Shown piece by piece: positions 26,645 to 34,650 of a DNA stretch of 64,000 nt. The notes beneath the pieces are model-generated. The model did not search any database. It was given only the letters and a program-made list of their open reading frames with translations, and had not been told where the DNA came from. The translations under genes and the position numbers were made by a program. Source of the DNA: Roseiflexus sp034432635 (GTDB taxonomy: Bacteria; Chloroflexota; Chloroflexia; Chloroflexales; Roseiflexaceae); assembly GCA_034432635.1 (NCBI GenBank), contig DAOUBK010000015.1:75733-139732 (forward strand), given 5' to 3'. The first letter of the stretch is position 1; the number at the start of each line of letters is the position of its first letter.

Positions 26645-28228
26645 ATGTTCAATCTACGGGTGGTCTTCCTGGTGGCGCTCATGATCGCCTCGCTCGCAGC
26701 AGCGATATCGGGCGCACTTCAGCGACTCTTTCCCGACTGGCAAACGATCTATCTGGTGATTGTCTGCTTTCTGATCGGGCTGGAAGCCGGCATTGTTCAC
26801 TATGTGGCGCGATCCTCACGATTGACGAGCATCGAACTGGCACGCTATCTTGTGCCGGAACTCTTCGTTATGGCGGTTGTGATGCGTCTGATCGCATCAC
26901 TCAGCATTGCTGACGTATCGCTCGCCGATGATCTGCAACGCTGGTTGTACGATCCGCTCTCGGTGTTCGATGCTGCTTTTGGCGCGTTTATGGTCGCCGG
27001 CGTGGTCGTCGGCGCTCTGGCGCATCTTTCGATGCGCGATCTGAGCATACTGGCGCTGTGGTTGCCAGCTCATCCAGCGGATGACGATAATCGCCGCCTT
27101 GCAGCGCTGATTGCGGTGGATCGTTCGCTGGCGCTCGAACGGATCGGCTCACGTTTTGTGATCGGCGGTGCGCTGCTGTTGATCGCGCTGGCGGGAGAAG
27201 CAGTGAATACGAGCTCGATTGGTGGACCGCCCCGTCCACTGGCGCCGCTCAGTATTGCTGCGTCGCTGATCTACGTGGTGAGCGGATTTGTGCTGTACAG
27301 TCGCGCGCGACTGGTGGTGCTCCAGGCGAAATGGACCCAGGAAGGCGCTCACGTTGCGCCGCTCGTCGAACAGCGATGGGTACGAAGCAGTTGGGTGCTG
27401 ATACTCATAATGGTTGCAGGCGCGGCTCTGCTGCCGCGTTCGTATGCGCTTGGTTTGCTCGATACACTGCGTGCGCTTCTCAGTGTGCTCGGATATGCGC
27501 TGGCGATGATCGGGTACGTCCTGACCTGGATTCTGGCGCTGATCCTGTCATTGCCTGCCTGGATTCTTGCGCTCTTCACACCGACCGGCGCACCTGCGGC
27601 GTCGGGATTGCCACCGCCGCCACCCGTGTCACCGCCGTCGGTCGAGCGTGATCCCAATCTGATTGCGGCGCTGGTTTTCTGGGCATGCATACTGCTGCTC
27701 GCCGGGTATGCGCTCGTCATTGTTGTCCAGCGTCACACTCCACTGCTACGGCAACCTGGCATCACAGCGCTGATCCATGCTCTGATCGCCTGGTTGCGCT
27801 CGATCTGGCGGCAGTGGGCGTCGTGGGCAACGCTGGCGATCCGGGTGGCAAAAGAAGCGTTGCGCCATCCATCGGGAACGTCGATCCGGCAGCGCAGGAT
27901 GATCAATCTACGCCGCCTGCCGCCACGTGAACGTGTGCGCTACTTCTACCTGGCAACATTACGCCGCGCCGCGCGGTGTGGCGTCGAGCGCCATCCTTCC
28001 CAGACGCCGTATGAATACGCTGTACGCCTGGAACGCGCACTTCCCGAAGCCGCACCGGACATCGCCGATCTGACAGAAGTGTTCATGACCGCACAGTACA
28101 GCCCACAGGTATGCACCGAGAATCATGTTGTGCAGGCGCACCGTCCATGGGAACGGTTGCGCCGCACGCTTCGCTCTGGACGTTCTAAACCATCGAAAGA
28201 GGTGCACAATGTCGATGACGCGACGTGA
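26645..28228 (+). CDS. multispanning membrane protein with C-terminal DUF4129 domain
   Basis: This protein of about 527 residues has roughly eight to ten hydrophobic segments, starting MFNLRVVFLVALMIASLAAAIS. A Pro-rich loop (TGAPAASGLPPPPPVSPPS) precedes the last span. The C-terminal ~110 residues (RERVRYFYLATLRRAARCGVERHPSQTPYEYAVRLE) are a DUF4129 domain, usually found in membrane proteins linked to transglutaminase-like proteases and MoxR/VWA clusters; none of those partners is next to it. The longer frame from 26318 overlaps lgt. The stop overlaps the UroD-family gene by 20 bp, suggesting coupling. The function is unknown. Confidence 0.75.
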   Translation: MFNLRVVFLVALMIASLAAAISGALQRLFPDWQTIYLVIVCFLIGLEAGIVHYVARSSRLTSIELARYLVPELFVMAVVMRLIASLSIADVSLADDLQRWLYDPLSVFDAAFGAFMVAGVVVGALAHLSMRDLSILALWLPAHPADDDNRRLAALIAVDRSLALERIGSRFVIGGALLLIALAGEAVNTSSIGGPPRPLAPLSIAASLIYVVSGFVLYSRARLVVLQAKWTQEGAHVAPLVEQRWVRSSWVLILIMVAGAALLPRSYALGLLDTLRALLSVLGYALAMIGYVLTWILALILSLPAWILALFTPTGAPAASGLPPPPPVSPPSVERDPNLIAALVFWACILLLAGYALVIVVQRHTPLLRQPGITALIHALIAWLRSIWRQWASWATLAIRVAKEALRHPSGTSIRQRRMINLRRLPPRERVRYFYLATLRRAARCGVERHPSQTPYEYAVRLERALPEAAPDIADLTEVFMTAQYSPQVCTENHVVQAHRPWERLRRTLRSGRSKPSKEVHNVDDAT

Positions 28229-29201
28229 GCGGCTTGCTGCCGCTTTTCGTGGTGAGCCGGTTGATCGCCCGCCGGTTGCGTTGTGGCGTCATTTCCCGGT
28301 CGATGACCAGGATCCTGAACAACTGGCGCAATCGGTGGCGGCATTTCAGGCGCACTACGACTGGGATTTTGTGAAGTTCACACCGTCCAGCAGTTTCTGC
28401 GTCGAAGATTGGGGATGTCGCGCGGTGTACCGCGGGCATGCCGAAGGCACCAGCGACTACATTGCGCGGCCGGTCAGCGTTCCCGCCGACTGGCGTCGGA
28501 TCGAGCCGCTCGATCCATACACGGGATCGCTTGGCACTCAGCTGGCTGCAATCCGTCGCGCCCGCGAACTGATCGATCCGGACGTTCCACTGCTGGTAAC
28601 CATCTTCAGTCCAATCAGTCAGGCAAAGAACCTGATCGGCGGCGGGATGGAGATCGTCCATCTGCGGCGCCACCGCTCCGATCTGGTGCATGCGCTCGAG
28701 GCAATCACCGAAACCACCATTCGCTTCGTCAGAGCAGCGCTGGCATCCGGCGCCGATGGCATCTTTTACGCAATGCAACGCTGTACAGCGGATGTTATCA
28801 GCGAAGCGGAATACCGCGACGTCTGCCGTCCACTCGATCTCCGCATTCTCGAAGCAGTCCACGCCATCCAGGGACCGACAACCTTCATTCTCCTCCACCT
28901 GCACGGGCTGCACTCCTACTTCGATATTGCAGCAGAGTACCCGGCGCAGGCGCTCAACTGGCACGACCGGGACACCGGACCAGACCTCGCGGAAGGGGCG
29001 CGTCGTTTTCCAGGCATGGTCGTCGGCGGGCTGAGTCAGCGTGACATTGTCGAGGGTACGCCGGCCACGATCCAGGCGCTGGCGCGGCAGGCTATCGAGG
29101 CGCTAGGTGGACGGCGCGTGTGCCTCTCAACCGGTTGCGTAATGCCGACGACGGCGCCATGGGGCAACATTCGAGCGTTGCGGGCGGCAGTGGAGCGATG
29201 A
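28209..29201 (+). CDS. uroporphyrinogen decarboxylase-family protein (MtaA/CmuA-like, not HemE)
   Basis: This 330-residue TIM-barrel protein starts MTRRERLAAAFRGEPVDRPPVALWRHFP, the usual opening of UroD-family methyltransferases. HemE's MRQAGR active-site motif is missing, so haem synthesis is unlikely. Other blocks are FVKFTPSSSF, VPLLVTIFSPISQAKNL, ASGADGIFYAMQ, FILLHLHG and LSTGCVMPTTAP. Related members transfer methyl groups to or from corrinoid proteins or decarboxylate small aromatics. ATG 28209 overlaps the end of the DUF4129 gene. The substrate is unknown. Confidence 0.83.
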   Translation: MSMTRRERLAAAFRGEPVDRPPVALWRHFPVDDQDPEQLAQSVAAFQAHYDWDFVKFTPSSSFCVEDWGCRAVYRGHAEGTSDYIARPVSVPADWRRIEPLDPYTGSLGTQLAAIRRARELIDPDVPLLVTIFSPISQAKNLIGGGMEIVHLRRHRSDLVHALEAITETTIRFVRAALASGADGIFYAMQRCTADVISEAEYRDVCRPLDLRILEAVHAIQGPTTFILLHLHGLHSYFDIAAEYPAQALNWHDRDTGPDLAEGARRFPGMVVGGLSQRDIVEGTPATIQALARQAIEALGGRRVCLSTGCVMPTTAPWGNIRALRAAVER

Positions 29202-29227
29202 TCCGGCGCGAATTCAGCATCGCCTAA

Positions 29228-30067
29228 GGAACGATCCTTTTTATATCCGCATATGTTCTATCAGCAGGATTGGGAATCATCGTCAGGCACTGTTCAACGC
29301 TGAATTCGGTACAGGGATGGAAGCAAGCGCCTACTACGCTGCCTTCCGCCTGTTGGACACCATTGCCAGCCTGATCAGCTGCGGGGCGCTCTCCAATGCA
29401 ATGATACCGGTGCTGCTCGGCGTGTGCCACACAGAAGGCGATACCGCCGAGCAGCGTCTGGTGAATCTGGCAGCAACAACCCTGACCGTTGCCGTGGTGC
29501 TGATCGTGCTAATCTGCATCGTGTTTGCTCCCTTTCTTGTGCGCGTCGTCATTGCTCCAGGTTTCGATAGCGCTACGGCGGTTGATCGGTGTTGCGCTGG
29601 CGCAGGCGGCATTTCCACGCATTGCTGCCGGTGCAGCCCGTGGCGACTGGTTACGTATGCGTCAAACGATCGGTGTGGCCGTGGCAATCAGTACCGTTCT
29701 GGCAATCGGAGCAGCGCTGATGCTAGCACTGACCGGTCGTTCGCTCATTCGTCTGCTGTTTGAACGTGGTCGTTTCGATGCCGCTGCGGGCGATCTGACG
29801 GCGTTGCTCCTGGTTGTCTATCTCGCAGGTTTGCCAGCGTATGTTGCGACCGAAGTGCTGACACGCGGGTTGATCGCCCTGCACGACACGCAGACGACGC
29901 TGATGACCAACTGCGCGCAACTGATGGGTCGGATAGCGCTGATCTGGATATGGCTCGAAACGTGGGGCGTTGTGGCGATTCCGGCAGCCTTTGTGCTTAC
30001 CTCGGCGCTGGAAACGCTGACGTTGGGAATGGTGTTGCGACGGCGGATGCGGACGATCGAACGTTGA
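29228..30067 (+). pseudogene. murJ: murJ (mviN) lipid II flippase remnant with frameshift and internal deletion
   Basis: Pieces of MurJ occur in order. ILFISAYVLSAGLGII (from 29231) is followed by a one-base frame change near 29282 into RQALFNAEFGTGMEASAYYAAFRLLDTIASLISCGALSNAMIPVL, and on to LVRVVIAPGFD. Near 29580 this jumps, in another frame, to RRLIGVALAQAAFPRIAAGAARGDW, a motif normally about 180-200 residues further along. The rest (RSLIRLLFERGRFD ... VATEVLTRGLIALHDT) is the C-terminal half. So one frameshift and one internal deletion inactivate the gene. MurJ is essential for peptidoglycan, so an intact copy is expected elsewhere. Confidence 0.88.
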
Positions 30068-30213
30068 ACGTTGGAACGTTGAACGTTGAACGTTGAGACA
30101 TTGAGCGTTGGAACATCGGAGCGTGGAATGTGAACGTTGGGACATCGAGCATTGAACGTTGGAGCGTGGAACGTGGAATATGGAACTCTGGGGCGTTAAG
30201 CGTGGAACGCGAT
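30059..30213. repeat. degenerate short tandem repeats (GAACGTTG-type)
   Basis: About 150 bp of imperfect 7-9-bp units related to GAACGTTG, GAGCGTTG and GGAACGTG. They begin at the stop codon of the murJ remnant and end before the dus promoter region. Units vary in length and sequence, unlike a CRISPR. The array is purine-rich on the plus strand. Confidence 0.85.
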
Positions 30214-30274
30214 TGACTCTAGTATAATTCGTATAAGTACTATTCCACAAAAGCCAGATGATTCGTTACAGTCT

Positions 30275-31282
30275 ATGAACGACGACCTGCCAGCAAAGTA
30301 CCAGATCAGGCATATCACCATTGCGCCGAACATGGTGCTGGCGCCGATGGTTGGCGTCACCGATAGCATCTTCCGCCGCATGATCCTCAGCCTGGGTGGA
30401 TGCGGACTGGTGTGCAGCGAGATGACCAGCGCCTCTGCGGTCAGTCCACGCGCGCGCAGCCGCCATCGCCAGCTCGACTATCTCCCAGAAGAACGCCCGA
30501 TTGCCATGCAACTGAGCGGCAACGATCCAGACCTGGTTGCGGCGGCTGCGCGCGTCGTCGAGGAACTCGGCGCCGATATTCTCGACATCAACTGTGGATG
30601 CCCATCACCGAAAGTGACCGGGGGTGGGCACGGTTCGGCGCTCCTGCGCGACCTGCCGAAAATGGAACGACTGCTGAAGGCGGTCTGCGCTGCAGTGCAG
30701 ATTCCGGTGACGCTCAAATTTCGCGCCGGGTGGGACGAAGAGAGCCTGAACTACCTGGATACGGCAAAAATGGCGGAGCAGGTTGGCGTGGCGGCTCTGG
30801 CGCTCCACCCGCGCACACGCGCTCAGGGGTACAGCGGCGTCGCCGACTGGAAGCGGGTTGCCGAAGTCAAACGCGCTGTCAGTATCCCCGTCATTGGGTC
30901 GGGCGATGTTCGTGATGCCGCCGATGCGCTACGCCGTTTGCGCGAGAGTGGCGCCGACGGTGTTATGATCGGGCGCGGCGCAATGCACAACCCATGGATC
31001 TTCCGTCAGATTGCTCAACTGCGTGCAGGAATGCAACCGATGACGGTCACACCCGCCAACAAATACGATTTCCTGATACGCTATTTGGAGATGTGTTGCG
31101 ACGAAATGCCCGAACGTCTGGCGCTGAACAAGTTGAAACAGTTGATTGGACAGTTTGGCATCGAACTGCCTGGTGCAGCCACGCTGCGCAGCGCAGTGCA
31201 CCATTCGTCCAGTGTTGCAGAAGCGCGCGACCATCTCGACCGCTTCTTTGCGGGGCATGTCGAGGCAGTGGCAATCGGTTGA
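30275..31282 (+). CDS. dus: tRNA-dihydrouridine synthase
   Basis: This 335-residue FMN enzyme reduces uridines in tRNA to dihydrouridine. It has MVLAPMVGVTDSIFRRM (FMN-binding N-terminus), QLSGNDPDLVAAAARVVEELGADILDINCGCPSPKV with the catalytic cysteine in the GCP motif, VPVTLKFRAGWDE, LHPRTRAQGYSGVADW and VIGSGDVRDAADALR, and a helical C-terminal domain. It is closest in style to the DusB group. It is downstream of the short tandem repeats and 141 bp before a xer-like gene. Confidence 0.93.
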   Translation: MNDDLPAKYQIRHITIAPNMVLAPMVGVTDSIFRRMILSLGGCGLVCSEMTSASAVSPRARSRHRQLDYLPEERPIAMQLSGNDPDLVAAAARVVEELGADILDINCGCPSPKVTGGGHGSALLRDLPKMERLLKAVCAAVQIPVTLKFRAGWDEESLNYLDTAKMAEQVGVAALALHPRTRAQGYSGVADWKRVAEVKRAVSIPVIGSGDVRDAADALRRLRESGADGVMIGRGAMHNPWIFRQIAQLRAGMQPMTVTPANKYDFLIRYLEMCCDEMPERLALNKLKQLIGQFGIELPGAATLRSAVHHSSSVAEARDHLDRFFAGHVEAVAIG

Positions 31283-31423
31283 CACACTGCACGCCTTGCG
31301 GTACCATGCGTAGACATTGAGCGTTGCACTGCCTGTAGTCCACCTTGCGCGTTTGCTAGCACAGATGCTGAGAGATACGGTCTGTCATGTATGCCAGACT
31401 CTGGTTGAGGCGTTGGAGAGACT

Positions 31424-32365
31424 ATGAAAGATCAGGTTGAAGCGTTCCTGCGGCATCTTGCAGACGAACGCAACGTCGCTGCCAATACCATTGCAGCGTA
31501 CCGCACCGATCTCGATCAGTTCTGCGACTTCATGAGCGCAAGAAGTCGACGAGAATGGCGTGATGTTTCGCACGATGATATTCTGGCATTCATGCTGGAT
31601 CTCCGTGAACGCCGGTACGCCAGTTCGACTGTTGCGCGCAGGGTTGCAGCGGTGAAGTCGTTCTTCGCGTTTCTGACTGGCAGCGGCGCCGTCTCTCACG
31701 ACCCAACCGAACGGATCGATTCGCCGAAGGTCGATCGCGATCTGCCACGTGCGCTGACGCCGCATCAGGTGGACGAATTGCTCGAACTGCCGTTGCGTTC
31801 GCCAACACCGGAGCGCATTCGGGATAAGGCGATGCTCGAACTCCTGTATGCTACCGGTATGCGGGTAAGCGAACTGGTAGCATTGAATATGAGCGACATC
31901 GATCTAGTACGGGGCACGGTGCGCTGCGCCGGCAAACATGGTCGCGTGCGCATCCTGCCGATCAACGGATCTGCGGTGACAGCACTGGAAGAGTACTGTG
32001 ACAACAGCCGCAGCCAGCTTGTCCGTGGGAGCGACACTCCACCCGATGCGTTATTCCTGAATCATCGCGGCAAGCGCCTGACACGGCAGGGGTTCTGGCT
32101 GATTCTCAAACAGTATGCCGAAGAAATGGGGCTGAGCGATCTGACGCCGCATATGCTGCGCCATTCGTTCGCAGTGCATATGCTCAACGCCGGCGCCGAC
32201 CTGCGCGCTGTACAGGAACTGCTGGGGCATACGTCGATTTCGACGACGCAGATCTACACCCATCTCAACCATGCATCAACGGTACAATCTGCCCGATCTG
32301 AACCGCGCGCTACCGAAGTCAATGGCGTGGTCGATGAGCAGGCGCTCGTATCGGAAGAAAAGTAA
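31424..32365 (+). CDS. XerC/XerD-type tyrosine recombinase
   Basis: This 313-residue recombinase has an N-terminal SAM-like DNA-binding domain (MKDQVEAFLRHLADERNVAANTIAAYRTDLDQF) and a catalytic domain with LYATGMRVSELVALNMSDIDL (first Arg), the beta-hairpin lysine near GKHGRVRILPI, HMLRHSFAVHMLNAGADLRAVQELLGHTSISTTQIYTHL (His-Arg-His and nucleophile Tyr). All catalytic residues are present, and the length is typical of chromosome-dimer-resolving XerC/D. About 20 extra residues follow the domain. It could instead be a phage-type integrase, but nothing nearby is phage-like. Confidence 0.88.
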   Translation: MKDQVEAFLRHLADERNVAANTIAAYRTDLDQFCDFMSARSRREWRDVSHDDILAFMLDLRERRYASSTVARRVAAVKSFFAFLTGSGAVSHDPTERIDSPKVDRDLPRALTPHQVDELLELPLRSPTPERIRDKAMLELLYATGMRVSELVALNMSDIDLVRGTVRCAGKHGRVRILPINGSAVTALEEYCDNSRSQLVRGSDTPPDALFLNHRGKRLTRQGFWLILKQYAEEMGLSDLTPHMLRHSFAVHMLNAGADLRAVQELLGHTSISTTQIYTHLNHASTVQSARSEPRATEVNGVVDEQALVSEEK

Positions 32366-32370
32366 AACTA

Positions 32371-32590
32371 TGTGGCGTTGAACCAGAGAAGTACCTGCAT
32401 GCGCTGCACCCAGCGAGCCGGGAAGGGTGTGAGCCTGGCGGTACGTGCAGCAGGGAATGGCGCTGGGGAGCTGAATGTGCTTCGAGTGATCGTTCAGGAC
32501 GTGGGTTCTGAACGGTAACTGGGGTGGAACCGCGTATTGCCTGTCTAACGCAATGCGTCCCCAGGCGAATGATGATCGCCTGGTTTTTTT
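32371..32590 (+). promoter_or_regulatory. T-box leader (glycine-specific) of glyS
   Basis: The leader shows the T-box features in order. Stem I opens with AGAGAAGTACCTGC (cf. AGAAGUACUUGC in known glyQS leaders). The distal loop region GCGAGCCGGGAAGGGTGTGAGCC follows. The specifier loop GGGAATGGCGC holds codon GGC (Gly) at 32459-32461. The T-box sequence TGGGGTGGAACCGCG lies at about 32519-32534, and the terminator at 32561-32590. Uncharged tRNA-Gly(GCC) should pair with GGC and with the T-box UGGN, favouring the antiterminator and reading into glyS. Confidence 0.93.
32561..32590 (+). terminator. intrinsic terminator of the T-box leader
   Basis: CCAGGCGA (32561-32568) pairs with TCGCCTGG (32576-32583) around a 7-nt loop and is followed by a run of T (32584-32590). 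It competes with the antiterminator formed by the T-box sequence upstream. Confidence 0.93.
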
Positions 32591-32609
32591 ATTGAACAGG
32601 AGCTGTTCT

Positions 32610-34202
32610 ATGCCGGCAACAACATTGGATCAACTGGTCTCGCTCTGTAAGCGACGCGGCTTTGTTTTTCCCAGTTCCGAAATCTATGGCGGACTGCAAG
32701 GCGTTTTCGATTGGGGACCGCTGGGTGTTGAGCTGAAAAACAATATCATCTCCTCCTGGTGGCGCACCAATGTCTATGAACGCGACGATATGGAGGGGCT
32801 GGACGCTGCCATCCTGATGAACCGCCTGACATGGCGCTATTCCGGCCACGAAGAAACGTTCAACGATCCGCTGGTCGATTGCCGGGACTGTAAGAGTCGC
32901 TGGCGCGCCGATCATATCAAAGGGCGTTGTCCGAACTGCGGCTCGACCAACCTGACCGAACCACGACCATTCAATATGATGTTCAAAACCGCGGTCGGTC
33001 CTGTAGCGGATGCCGACTCATTTGCCTATCTGCGTCCGGAAACAGCGCAGGGCATCTTCGTCAACTTCGGGAATGTGCTGGCAACCAGCAGTCGCAAACT
33101 GCCGTTCGGCATCGCACAGGTGGGCAAAGCATTCCGCAACGAGATCAACCCGCGCAACTTTCTTTTCCGCGTACGCGAGTTCGAGCAGATGGAGATCGAA
33201 TACTTCGTTATGCCCGGAACCGAGGACGAATGGCATCAGCGCTGGCTGGACGATCGGCTCGTCTGGTGGGAGAGTATCGGCATACCACGCGCGCGCATCA
33301 AGATTTACGACGTGCCGCCCGACGAACTAGCGCACTATTCCAAACGTACCTTCGACCTGATGTACGACTATCCAACCCTGGGGCACGAGGAAGTCGAAGG
33401 GATCGCCAGCCGTACCGACTACGATCTCGGTTCGCATAGCCGCGACCAGGAGACGCTCAACCTGACGGCGCGCACCAATCCTAACCGCGACAGCACTGCC
33501 AGGCTGACCTACTACGATCCAGAGAGCAAGCGACATATTGTGCCCTTTGTGATCGAACCATCGGCCGGTGTGGGGCGTTGTTTTCTGGCAGTGCTCGCGG
33601 AAGCCTACGATGAGCAGATGGTCAAAACGCCGCCATCTGAACGAGTACACGCCGTTAGCGACGCACTCGCAGCCTTCCTCAAGTCGGTTGGCAGAAGCGA
33701 AAAACTGGCGCCCGAAACGCGCGACGCGCTGATGGAACGCGGACAGGCAATCCTGGCGGGACTACCAGAGACCATGCCGCAGATCGAGACGTTGCTGGCG
33801 ATGCCAGGCGCCGATCAGATCGAAGTCGGAAAGAAACTGCGTGGTCAGGCGCAGGGACCGATTGATGAATACTTCCGTACCGTGCTGCACCTGAAACCGC
33901 ATCTGGCGCCGATCCGCGTCGCGGTCTTTCCACTCAAGCGCAACCACGAAGGTCTGGTTGTTATGGCACGTGAACTGCGCACGACGATCCAGCGGGGTAG
34001 TTCCTTTCGCACGGTCTACGATGATACCGGGGCTATTGGCAAACTCTACCGCCGCCAGGACGAAATCGGTACACCATACTGTGTGACGGTCGATTTCCAG
34101 TCGCTCGAAGATGGCACCGTTACCGTGCGCGACCGTGATACCATGCAACAGGTGCGCATTCCGGCTTCCGAGGTGCGGGCATATGTGACGGGAAGAGGTT
34201 GA
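32610..34202 (+). CDS. glyS: glycyl-tRNA synthetase (alpha2, class IIa)
   Basis: This 530-residue enzyme charges tRNA-Gly. It has LVSLCKRRGFVFPSSEIYGGLQGVFDWGPLGVELKNNI at the start, a zinc-binding CRDC...CPNC pair (around residues 94-115), motif 2 (FGIAQVGKAFRNEINPRNFLFRVREFEQMEIEYF), and motif 3 in EPSAGVGRCFLAVL. The C-terminal anticodon-binding domain contains LAPIRVAVFPLKRNHEGLV and DDTGAIGKLYRRQDEIGTPYCVTVD. An insertion of ~90 residues (about 355-445) is somewhat longer than usual. AGGAG precedes ATG 32610. The gene is controlled by the T-box leader directly upstream. Confidence 0.95.
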   Translation: MPATTLDQLVSLCKRRGFVFPSSEIYGGLQGVFDWGPLGVELKNNIISSWWRTNVYERDDMEGLDAAILMNRLTWRYSGHEETFNDPLVDCRDCKSRWRADHIKGRCPNCGSTNLTEPRPFNMMFKTAVGPVADADSFAYLRPETAQGIFVNFGNVLATSSRKLPFGIAQVGKAFRNEINPRNFLFRVREFEQMEIEYFVMPGTEDEWHQRWLDDRLVWWESIGIPRARIKIYDVPPDELAHYSKRTFDLMYDYPTLGHEEVEGIASRTDYDLGSHSRDQETLNLTARTNPNRDSTARLTYYDPESKRHIVPFVIEPSAGVGRCFLAVLAEAYDEQMVKTPPSERVHAVSDALAAFLKSVGRSEKLAPETRDALMERGQAILAGLPETMPQIETLLAMPGADQIEVGKKLRGQAQGPIDEYFRTVLHLKPHLAPIRVAVFPLKRNHEGLVVMARELRTTIQRGSSFRTVYDDTGAIGKLYRRQDEIGTPYCVTVDFQSLEDGTVTVRDRDTMQQVRIPASEVRAYVTGRG

Positions 34203-34204
34203 GC

Positions 34205-34440
34205 GGCCAGTTACCCACCGCGCGCTGGCGGATGTGCCGGTCAGGTCTTCCAGCGCCAGCGCGCGCCGCGTGCGTTTGGCTTTCTGTACCGGCTGCTTCG
34301 CAACGGTATGGTTGATATGAGCTTGAAAGCGGCGTTGCCTGCTGCTGAGGCGTTTCAGGCGGCGCTTTGCCGATGTCGTCTCGACCTTCTGGAGCGCCTG
34401 GCGGCGTCGGGCGTACCACGCATGTTTAGGTTTGTCCTGG
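34205..34440 (-). pseudogene. TnpB (IS605/IS607 OrfB) fragment
   Basis: The minus strand encodes an internal piece of a TnpB protein: KHAWYARRRQALQKVETTSAKRRLKRLSSRQRRFQ, then HINHTVAKQPVQKAKRTRRALALEDLTG, which is the LEDL region of the RuvC-like nuclease. After that a frame change leads into IRQRAVGNWPLN, which matches the next TnpB block. Both ends are missing: one side abuts glyS, the other runs into the dispersed repeat. It is a non-functional relic of an insertion sequence. Confidence 0.82.
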
Positions 34441-34650
34441 TGCGTATCGGCAGGGGCGACGCATGCGTCGCCCCTCTTCGTTTCCCCAACATTCACTGGC
34501 GCCACGATTCGCGGCAGAACAGCGCACCATAGTGGATGCTAGGGACAGGCGCTCGCGTGCCTGAGACGCACGGTGCGGTGTGACCGTGATCAGCCCATGC
34601 GCTTCCATCAGGAAGGAACGTGCATAACGGGTTCTGGTGAGACCCTTCAT
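34430..34650 (-). repeat. dispersed intergenic repeat, copy B, with 22-bp perfect palindrome
   Basis: This stretch is the inverted counterpart of 2380-2610. It contains a perfect palindrome at 34453-34474 (half-site GGGGCGACGCA), a stable hairpin if transcribed. The rest shares CTGATCACG, GCACCGTGC and AGGCACGCGAGCGCCTGT with copy A. It adjoins the TnpB fragment on one side and the sqdB 3' end on the other. Confidence 0.75.

Noticed and set aside
30059..30213. Possible CRISPR array
   Set aside because: Units are 7-9 bp and variable with no spacers.
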